NCBI GenBank assembly: GCA_946478765.1
Contig: CAMLDH010000266.1
Span: forward strand, 1-5,708
Length of the DNA stretch: 5,708 nt
From: an uncultured Oxalobacteraceae bacterium
GTDB lineage: Bacteria; Pseudomonadota; Gammaproteobacteria; Burkholderiales; Burkholderiaceae
Direction: 5' to 3'
Shown: positions 1-5,708 of the stretch, one piece after another
Layout: each line of letters opens with the position of its first letter
Numbering within the stretch: position 1 is the stretch's first letter
Notes under the pieces: model-generated
What the model was told of the DNA's origin: nothing
The model's input: the letters and a program-made list of their open reading frames with translations, nothing else
The model's database searches: none
Position numbers and translations under genes: made by a program

Positions 1-259
1 TGCCGGCAGGCTTTTCGAACCGGTTGCGCTGCCTGCCCTTCTTGCGCCTCCGGCTCCCTATACGCACTACCGCGCCCCGTCGCCGCAACCGGAAACAGGA
101 TTCTTCGACTTCGATGACGCCGTAGGCGCTGCGCCACTGGACTTTTTTCCATCCTTGAATGCCTCGGCTGCTGACGTCTGCGAGCATGCGCGTCCGGCCC
201 GGCTTTGCGCCTCATCCGCAAGCGCGATGCCGCACTGTCGATCAACGCCAGTAGATTCA
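1..259. other. Left edge, no supported gene
   Basis: I see no gene here that I recognise. On the + strand one frame stays open from position 2 to 532 without a plausible start near its beginning. Its first ~60 residues (for example ETGFFDFDDAVGAAPLDFF) look more protein-like than the other frames, so it could be the tail of a gene cut by the insertion sequence. From about 260 onward the same frame runs antisense to the transposase remnant and is then a shadow. On the - strand, a frame entered at about 256 starts RMMNLLALIDSA, which may be the out-of-frame end of the transposase (family proteins have an ALNLL-like stretch there). It soon becomes arginine-rich and unconvincing. No terminal inverted repeat could be identified. 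Confidence 0.3.
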
Positions 260-930
260 TCATGCGCCAAAGTTTTGTGCCCCGTCGCCAACGCGGATGC
301 GGCAATCATCCTCGTCGAAGGCGACATCCAGCACCCAGTGCAAACTGTTTTCAATGCCCCAATGAGCGCGCCCCCGCTCGTTGAACCGGGCCGCTTTGGC
401 CGGCAAGCTGCTGATGTAATAACGCCGCTCGGCACTGTATTCCCCCTTGTTCCTGCCGTTGACCATTTCCCGCGTCGATTCCGCCATCACCAGGCTTTGC
501 ATCCCCGTCCAGTCCTGCTTCATGTCGTATAGCCAGGCCACGTCGTCGGTCACGACGCAACGACGCGTCTCCAGACGGCCGTGCCCCTTGTCCGTGTCCA
601 CATCCTGCCAAAACGGACGATCCAGCGTTCCGGCATCGGCGGCGGCAAACCACTCCTGCAGCGCCTGGGCCAGCATCGGCTGGTTGTCTTTCAGCGCCAC
701 GATATAGTCGGCTTTCTTTTCCACAATTTTGTCGACAAGCGCGTGTTGGCATCCCATGGCGTCTATCGTGATCGTCGCCCCGTCGATTCGCAGCGCATCG
801 AGTTGGCGGGCGCATTCCCGGCCGCGTGGGTCGCTTAGCGCTGCAAAAGCTTCCAATACGCGTGTCTTGCCTTCTTCTCCTCTTCAATATCAATCTCTCT
901 CATGGCAATTCCCACTGTCAAATCAACAAC
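230..930 (-). mobile_element. ISAs1-family insertion sequence remnant
   Basis: The element is recognised only by its transposase remains at 260-903. The outer limits given are approximate, because I could not find matching terminal inverted repeats or a target-site duplication. It lies just upstream of the str operon promoter and points away from it. Since the transposase appears internally deleted and frameshifted, this copy should not be able to move itself, although it could be acted on by an intact relative elsewhere in the genome (inference). Confidence 0.55.
260..903 (-). pseudogene. ISAs1-family transposase, internally deleted and frameshifted
   Basis: This is the remnant of a DDE transposase of the ISAs1 (H-repeat) family. 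The main open frame runs from 856 down to 260 (198 residues from a TTG), about half the ~370 residues usual for the family. Conserved marks are ITIDAMGCQ (residues 29-37, with the second catalytic Asp at 32), KKADYIVALKDNQ, RRYYISSL, and RAHWGIENSLHWVLDV with the likely catalytic Glu at 169. The N-terminal AFAALSDPRGRECAR is joined directly to QLDALRIDG near 803-811. In family members about 150 residues lie between these, including the DGKTLR motif with the first catalytic Asp, so an internal deletion is inferred. An ATG at 901-903 opens a separate frame, MREIDIEEEKKARHAYW, that stops at 835. A one-base loss in its purine run would explain why it is out of frame with the main part. The C-terminus breaks off after GAQNFGA. 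No function is expected. Confidence 0.8.
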
Positions 931-1008
931 TCCTATTGACACCGCCCCTTTGCCATAATTCAATCAGGGCGGTTGATACCACTTACGAATGCACCCCATT
1001 GTCACATT

Positions 1009-1025
1009 GTCAATCGCTGGTTGAC
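1009..1025. promoter_or_regulatory. Inverted repeat over the -35 box, possible operator
   Basis: GTCAA (1009-1013) and TTGAC (1021-1025) form an inverted pair with a 7-bp gap, and the right arm is the -35 element of the str promoter. A second pair, TGTCAA (916-921) and TTGACA (936-941), lies about 90 bp upstream. A protein bound to the near pair would block RNA polymerase, but no regulator is known to me for this site. The match may be chance, since one arm is simply the -35 consensus. Confidence 0.25.
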
Positions 1026-1049
1026 TGCGTCAGTAACTAGGGCTATACT
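1021..1049 (+). promoter_or_regulatory. sigma-70 promoter of the str operon
   Basis: The -35 box TTGACT (1021-1026) and the -10 box TATACT (1044-1049) each match the consensus at five of six positions, and the spacer is exactly 17 bp. Transcription should begin near 1056. The bases after the -10 (CGCGAG) are GC-rich. Such a discriminator is typical of ribosomal promoters repressed by ppGpp and DksA, so stringent control is inferred. It is the best promoter in the window and lies between the insertion-sequence remnant and rpsL, so the operon does not depend on read-through from genes further left. Confidence 0.8.
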
Positions 1050-1055
1050 CGCGAG

Positions 1056-1260
1056 TTCTCGAATTTAAGCTCTCTTGGGCTTAAGCGTTCTTTGGTCTGC
1101 TTTCCGCATCCTTGTGGCGCTTCTCCCTTTTTTAGCCGAATCGAACGTGCAGTTTTCGTGCGCAATATCCAGTTTCAGTTTAGTCCCCGGGCAGCCGCAT
1201 TTTCGGGTTTGTTATGGGTTTGTAGTGTTAATGTTGTAATAATTTGTTGGATTTAGACCG
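1056..1260 (+). promoter_or_regulatory. Long 5' leader of the str operon mRNA
   Basis: About 205 nt separate the predicted transcription start from the rpsL ATG, with no convincing leader peptide. At its 5' end TTAAGC (1065-1070) pairs with GCTTAA (1079-1084), and GAA (1061-1063) pairs with TTC (1088-1090) across an internal loop, giving a hairpin close to the start of the transcript. A run of six T at 1128-1133 is not directly preceded by a strong stem. The last 60 nt are rich in G and T and little structured by eye. The rpsL ribosome binding site is weak: only TTGGA at 1247-1251, nine bases from the ATG. Confidence 0.5.
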
Positions 1261-1644
1261 ATGCCAACCATCAATCAACTGATTCGCCAGCCACGCGTCT
1301 CTGCCGTGACCAAGAGCAAATCGCCGGCGCTGGAAAACAGCCCGCAAAAACGCGGCGTATGCACCCGTGTTTATACGACAACCCCAAAGAAGCCGAACTC
1401 GGCTTTGCGTAAGGTTGCCAAAGTACGTCTGACCAATGGTTTCGAAGTGATTTCGTACATCGGCGGTGAAGGGCACAACCTGCAAGAGCATAGTGTTGTG
1501 CTGTTGCGTGGCGGTCGTGTAAAAGATTTGCCGGGTGTGCGTTACCACATGGTGCGCGGCGCGTTGGATACCCAAGGCGTGAAAGATCGTAAGCAAGCGC
1601 GTTCGAAGTACGGCGCGAAGCGTGCGAAAGCTGCCAAGAAGTAA
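1261..1644 (+). CDS. rpsL: 30S ribosomal protein S12
   Basis: S12 (127 residues) sits at the interface of the 30S subunit and helps the decoding centre judge codon-anticodon pairing. The start [12 protein letters not shown] is canonical for betaproteobacteria. Core motifs are [20 protein letters not shown] (31-50), [20 protein letters not shown] (55-74) and [13 protein letters not shown] (84-96). Lys43 and Lys88, the main sites of streptomycin-resistance changes, are both unaltered, so a sensitive-type S12 is predicted. Asp89 is the residue methylthiolated by RimO in many bacteria. Position 27 is Ser where many relatives have Cys. The Lys/Ala-rich tail makes the protein slightly longer than the 124 residues of E. 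coli. It is the first gene of the operon, and its Shine-Dalgarno is the weakest of the four. Identity is certain. Confidence 0.98.
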   Translation: MPTINQLIRQPRVSAVTKSKSPALENSPQKRGVCTRVYTTTPKKPNSALRKVAKVRLTNGFEVISYIGGEGHNLQEHSVVLLRGGRVKDLPGVRYHMVRGALDTQGVKDRKQARSKYGAKRAKAAKK

Positions 1645-1777
1645 TCAAGTTTTCCGCAGTGGTAAGTGGAATGAGAGTCGGTCCCCAATGGGCCGAGTAA
1701 GTGGGTGATTATGATGATTGCCCGTGGGTGCGCAAAAAACAAGTCGCGCGCTCAGCTGAAGATTGAAAGGAATCGAA
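1645..1777 (+). promoter_or_regulatory. rpsL-rpsG spacer, candidate S7 autoregulatory region
   Basis: In E. coli the S7 protein binds the mRNA between rpsL and rpsG and represses translation of its own operon, so this 133-nt gap is the expected place for such a site (established for E. coli, inferred here). The gap has a clear hairpin: TCGG (1678-1681) with CCGA (1693-1696) and CCC (1683-1685) with GGG (1690-1692), with one bulged T and a CAAT loop. The 8-base direct repeat GTAAGTGG occurs on both sides of it (1662-1669 and 1697-1704). No T-run follows, so it is not an intrinsic terminator. Confidence 0.4.
1766..1771 (+). promoter_or_regulatory. rpsG ribosome binding site
   Basis: AAAGGA lies six bases before the ATG at 1778. 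It decides the start: an in-frame TTG at 1763 would add five residues (MKGIE) but would lie at the Shine-Dalgarno itself, while the ATG gives the family's conserved [10 protein letters not shown] beginning. Confidence 0.85.
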
Positions 1778-2248
1778 ATGCCACGTCGTCGTGAAGTCCC
1801 CAAGCGGGAAATTCTGCCAGATCCAAAATTCGGCAATGTTGATGTCGCTAAATTCGTCAACGTCTTGATGCTGTCCGGTAAAAAATCGGTCGCCGAAAAC
1901 ATTATCTACGGTGCGTTTGAGCATATTCAAACCAAATCCGGCAAAGATCCGCTGGAAGTGTTTGCTGCCGCGATCAGTAATTGCAAGCCGATGGTTGAGG
2001 TGAAATCCCGTCGCGTCGGTGGCGCGAACTACCAGGTGCCGGTTGAGGTGCGTCCAGTCCGTCGTATGGCGTTGTCGATGCGTTGGCTGCGTGAGGCGGC
2101 TAACAAACGCAGCGAAAAATCGATGCCGCAACGCTTGGGTGGCGAGCTAATGGAAGCCGCTGAAGGTCGCGGCGGTGCGATGAAAAAGCGCGATGAGGTG
2201 CACCGCATGGCAGAGGCGAACAAGGCGTTCTCGCACTTCCGCTTCTAA
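1778..2248 (+). CDS. rpsG: 30S ribosomal protein S7
   Basis: S7 (156 residues) nucleates assembly of the 30S head by binding the 3' major domain of 16S rRNA, and lines the E site near the mRNA exit. In E. coli it is also the translational repressor of the str operon. The sequence is full length and typical: [20 protein letters not shown] at the N-terminus, then [38 protein letters not shown] (the rRNA-binding stretch), [17 protein letters not shown], and the C-terminal helix [19 protein letters not shown]. It lies 133 nt after rpsL and 126 nt before fusA. Codon use matches rpsL and fusA. No anomalies were seen. Confidence 0.98.
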   Translation: MPRRREVPKREILPDPKFGNVDVAKFVNVLMLSGKKSVAENIIYGAFEHIQTKSGKDPLEVFAAAISNCKPMVEVKSRRVGGANYQVPVEVRPVRRMALSMRWLREAANKRSEKSMPQRLGGELMEAAEGRGGAMKKRDEVHRMAEANKAFSHFRF

Positions 2249-2262
2249 TAATTGGATGGTGG

Positions 2263-2284
2263 GCCCCTTGCGCATGCAAGGGGT
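2263..2284 (+). promoter_or_regulatory. Hairpin 1 in the rpsG-fusA spacer
   Basis: CCCCTTGC (2264-2271) pairs perfectly with GCAAGGGG (2276-2283) around a GCAT loop, and a G-T wobble (2263/2284) can extend it to nine pairs. It begins 14 nt after the rpsG stop. No T-run follows, so it is more likely to protect or process the mRNA, or cause a pause, than to terminate transcription. Confidence 0.55.
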
Positions 2285-2306
2285 ACTGTCTCGTGTAAAT
2301 CATGCC

Positions 2307-2346
2307 AAACCGGGCGCATCTCTTTGTTAAAAGTGGCGCTCGGTTT
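2307..2346 (+). terminator. Hairpin 2 in the rpsG-fusA spacer, possible attenuator
   Basis: AAACCGGGCGC (2307-2317) pairs with GCGCTCGGTTT (2336-2346), giving 11 pairs including one G-U. Inside the 18-nt loop, CTTT (2322-2325) can pair with AAAG (2330-2333) and C2320 with G2335. A GC-rich stem flanked by AAA and TTT resembles a weak intrinsic terminator, but the T-run is only three and the next bases are AGTT, so partial read-through is expected. It ends 16 nt before the fusA Shine-Dalgarno and could instead tune fusA translation. Confidence 0.4.
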
Positions 2347-2374
2347 AGTTCATTAAAAAGACTTAGGATTCAAT

Positions 2375-4480
2375 ATGGCTCGCAAGACCCCCATTGAGCG
2401 CTACCGCAACATTGGTATTTCCGCTCACATCGATGCCGGCAAGACCACTACCACCGAACGCATTCTGTATTACACAGGCGTGAACCACAAGATCGGTGAA
2501 GTGCATGATGGCGCGGCCACCATGGACTGGATGGAGCAAGAGCAAGAGCGCGGCATCACGATTACGTCCGCTGCGACGACTTGCTTCTGGAAAGGCATGG
2601 CCAACAATTTCCCTGAGCATCACATCAACATCATTGATACCCCGGGTCACGTCGACTTCACGATTGAAGTTGAACGCTCGATGCGCGTGCTGGACGGCGC
2701 GTGCATGGTGTATTGCGCAGTGGGTGGCGTGCAGCCGCAGTCGGAAACCGTGTGGCGCCAAGCCAACAAGTATAAAGTGCCGCGTCTGGCGTTCGTCAAT
2801 AAGATGGACCGCACCGGTGCGAATTTCTTCAAGGTGTACGAGCAGATGCGTACCCGCCTGAAGGCCAATCCGATTCCAATGCAAGTACCTATCGGTGCCG
2901 AAGAAAATTTTCAGGGCGTGATTGATCTCGTCAAGATGAAAGCCATCTTCTGGGACGAAGCATCGCAAGGCATGAAATTCGACTATCGCGATATTCCTGA
3001 GGATCTCGCTGCTACCGCACAAGAGTGGCGTGAAAAGATGGTCGAAGCGGCTGCGGAAGCGACTGAAGAGTTGATGAACAAGTACCTCGAAGAAGGCGAC
3101 TTGACTGAGGCTGAAATCAAGGCAGCCATTCGCCAGCGTACGATCGCCGGTGAAATCGTGCCGATGATGTGCGGTACCGCGTTCAAGAACAAGGGCGTGC
3201 AAGCCATGCTCGACGGCGTGATCGAATACCTGCCGGCGCCGACCGACATCCCGCCGGTCAAGGGTCTGGATGAAAACGATGAGCCGATCGAGCGTAAAGC
3301 TGAAGACAGCGAGAAGTTTTCTGCATTGGCGTTCAAAATCATGACCGATCCCTTCGTTGGTCAGCTGATTTTCTTCCGTGTTTATTCCGGTACCGTTAAT
3401 TCCGGCGATACCGTTTATAACCCAGTTAAAGGCAAGAAAGAGCGTCTCGGTCGTATTCTGCAGATGCACGCCAACCAGCGCGAAGAAATCAAGGAAGTGC
3501 GCGCGGGCGATATCGCTGCTGCCGTCGGTTTGAAAGAGGCGACGACGGGTGAAACGCTATGTGATCCGAGCGCAATTATCACACTCGAACGCATGGTGTT
3601 CCCGGAGCCGGTGATTTCGCAAGCGGTTGAGCCGAAGACCAAGCAAGACCAGGAAAAAATGGGCTTGGCACTGAACCGTCTGGCACAGGAAGATCCATCG
3701 TTCCGCGTGCGTACCGATGAGGAATCCGGTCAGACGATTATTGCCGGTATGGGCGAATTACACCTCGAAATTATCGTTGATCGTATGCGTCGTGAGTTCA
3801 ACGTCGAAGCTACAGTCGGCAAGCCGCAGGTGGCATATCGTGAAACGATTCGCAAGACCTGCGAAGAAATCGAAGGCAAATTCGTCAAGCAGTCCGGCGG
3901 TCGTGGTCAATACGGTCACGTTGTGTTGAAGATCGAGCCACAAGAGCCCGGCAAAGGCTTTGAATTCGTAGACGCGATCAAGGGCGGCACGGTTCCTCGT
4001 GAGTATATTCCTGCAGTAGAAAAAGGTGTTCGCGAGACGCTGACTTCGGGTGTGATGGCCGGTTATCCAGTGGTTGACGTTAAAGTCACGTTGTTCTTCG
4101 GTTCCTACCACGACGTTGACTCGAATGAAAATGCGTTTCGCATGGCTGCGTCGATGGCATTCAAGGATGGCTGCCGCAAGGCCAGCCCGGTTATCCTCGA
4201 GCCGATGATGGCGGTTGAAGTTGAAACGCCGGAAGACTACGCCGGTACTGTGATGGGCGACTTGTCGTCACGTCGCGGTATGGTGCAGGGCATGGATGAA
4301 ATTGCCGGCGGTGGCGGCAAGATCATTAAAGCTGAAGTGCCTCTGTCCGAGATGTTTGGTTACTCGACATCGTTGCGTTCTGCAACCCAAGGTCGTGCAA
4401 CTTATTCGATGGAATTTAAGCACTACGCTGAAGCGCCGAAGAACGTGACTGAAGCGATCGTCAGCGCGAAGAGCAAGTAA
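2375..4480 (+). CDS. fusA: Elongation factor G
   Basis: EF-G (701 residues) is the cytoplasmic GTPase that drives tRNA-mRNA translocation and, with RRF, ribosome recycling. The GTPase motifs are complete: AHIDAGKT (17-24), RGITI (59-63), DTPGH (88-92), NKMD (142-145) and CGTAF (266-270). Domain II begins near 310. Domain III includes GMGELHLEI (458-466). Domain IV includes [15 protein letters not shown] and the tip loop [10 protein letters not shown], with the conserved His at 579 that reaches the decoding site. Domain V includes [20 protein letters not shown] and TQGRATYSM (671-679). Length and start ([20 protein letters not shown]) are standard for betaproteobacteria, and TTAGGA at 2363-2368 is the ribosome binding site. 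This is the canonical str-operon copy rather than a FusA2 paralogue, judged by context and sequence. No anomalies were seen. Confidence 0.98.
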   Translation: MARKTPIERYRNIGISAHIDAGKTTTTERILYYTGVNHKIGEVHDGAATMDWMEQEQERGITITSAATTCFWKGMANNFPEHHINIIDTPGHVDFTIEVERSMRVLDGACMVYCAVGGVQPQSETVWRQANKYKVPRLAFVNKMDRTGANFFKVYEQMRTRLKANPIPMQVPIGAEENFQGVIDLVKMKAIFWDEASQGMKFDYRDIPEDLAATAQEWREKMVEAAAEATEELMNKYLEEGDLTEAEIKAAIRQRTIAGEIVPMMCGTAFKNKGVQAMLDGVIEYLPAPTDIPPVKGLDENDEPIERKAEDSEKFSALAFKIMTDPFVGQLIFFRVYSGTVNSGDTVYNPVKGKKERLGRILQMHANQREEIKEVRAGDIAAAVGLKEATTGETLCDPSAIITLERMVFPEPVISQAVEPKTKQDQEKMGLALNRLAQEDPSFRVRTDEESGQTIIAGMGELHLEIIVDRMRREFNVEATVGKPQVAYRETIRKTCEEIEGKFVKQSGGRGQYGHVVLKIEPQEPGKGFEFVDAIKGGTVPREYIPAVEKGVRETLTSGVMAGYPVVDVKVTLFFGSYHDVDSNENAFRMAASMAFKDGCRKASPVILEPMMAVEVETPEDYAGTVMGDLSSRRGMVQGMDEIAGGGGKIIKAEVPLSEMFGYSTSLRSATQGRATYSMEFKHYAEAPKNVTEAIVSAKSK

Positions 4481-4493
4481 TTGCAGGTATTGC

Positions 4494-4525
4494 GGGACAG
4501 AGTCATGCATCGCGTACTCTGTCCC
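4494..4525 (+). repeat. Strong hairpin between fusA and tuf, REP-like candidate
   Basis: GGGACAGAGT (4494-4503) is perfectly complementary to ACTCTGTCCC (4516-4525). The loop can pair further: ATGC (4505-4508) with GCGT (4512-4515), leaving one bulged C and an ATC loop, so 14 pairs in all. The sequence after it (CAACAAATTTTC) lacks an immediate T-run, so an intrinsic terminator is unlikely. The motif GGGACAGAGT resembles intergenic palindromes I remember from proteobacteria carrying REP-associated (Y1) transposases. That resemblance is from memory and unverified. It could instead be a native processing or mRNA-stability element separating tuf from fusA. Confidence 0.5.
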
Positions 4526-4578
4526 CAACAAATTTTCTGAATGTATAGATAAATCGTTCTTTTTGAAGGAAGAATAAA

Positions 4579-5708
<1,130 letters not shown>

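Noticed and set aside
351..893. Second - strand frame over the transposase (180 residues)
   Set aside because: It is a different frame of the same stretch, with an Arg-rich translation and none of the transposase motifs.
936..964. Possible second promoter with TTGACA at 936
   Set aside because: The good -10 match CATAAT is only 12 bp away, and at 17 bp the sequence is TTCAAT, which lacks the key A of the -10 box.
1069..1095. boxA-like antitermination sequence in the leader
   Set aside because: GCTCTCTTGGGC and GTTCTTTGG only loosely resemble GCTCTTTAACA, too weak to call.
1104..1133. Possible intrinsic terminator in the rpsL leader
   Set aside because: The stem CCGCA/TGTGG is only five pairs with a wobble, and the T-run starts ten bases after it.
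1763..1777. Upstream TTG start for rpsG
   Set aside because: It overlaps the Shine-Dalgarno and adds residues not found in S7. The ATG at 1778 gives the canonical start.
2363..3469. Long open frame on the - strand (368 residues)
   Set aside because: It is antisense to fusA, starts and ends without signals, and its His/Arg-rich translation shows no domain. The fusA codon pattern explains the opening.
4521..4550. Possible tuf promoter with -10 TATAGA at 4544-4549
   Set aside because: There is no -35-like sequence at 16-18 bp upstream; that position is occupied by GTCCCC of the hairpin.

Overview
The window is the left part of a bacterial str (streptomycin) operon, in the order rpsL - rpsG - fusA - tuf, all on the + strand. 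A decayed insertion sequence lies upstream on the - strand. The protein sequences look betaproteobacterial. From memory of the family (no search was run), S12, S7, EF-G and EF-Tu resemble Burkholderiales and most likely Oxalobacteraceae. The EF-Tu stretches [18 protein letters not shown] and [18 protein letters not shown] are the main reason for the family-level guess.

Layout: positions 1-259 hold no gene I can support. Positions 260-903 (-) carry the remains of an ISAs1-family transposase with an apparent internal deletion and frame damage at both ends. Positions 904-1020 are AT-richer non-coding DNA with several TTGAC/GTCAA motifs. A textbook sigma-70 promoter (TTGACT, 17 bp, TATACT) sits at 1021-1049, followed by a leader of about 205 nt. 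Then come rpsL (1261-1644), rpsG (1778-2248), fusA (2375-4480) and tuf (4579 to the right edge, lacking roughly its last 20 codons).

The four genes supply two 30S ribosomal proteins (S12 at the decoding centre, S7 at the head) and two translational GTPases (EF-G for translocation, EF-Tu for aminoacyl-tRNA delivery). They are probably co-transcribed from the promoter at 1021. The intergenic gaps are long for such an operon (133, 126 and 98 nt), and each contains at least one clear RNA hairpin. These are candidate sites for S7 autoregulation, attenuation or mRNA processing.

I found no new system. The items most worth a second look are a codon-usage switch inside tuf, a strong hairpin of possible REP-like origin between fusA and tuf, tandem hairpins between rpsG and fusA, and an inverted repeat overlapping the -35 box of the operon promoter.
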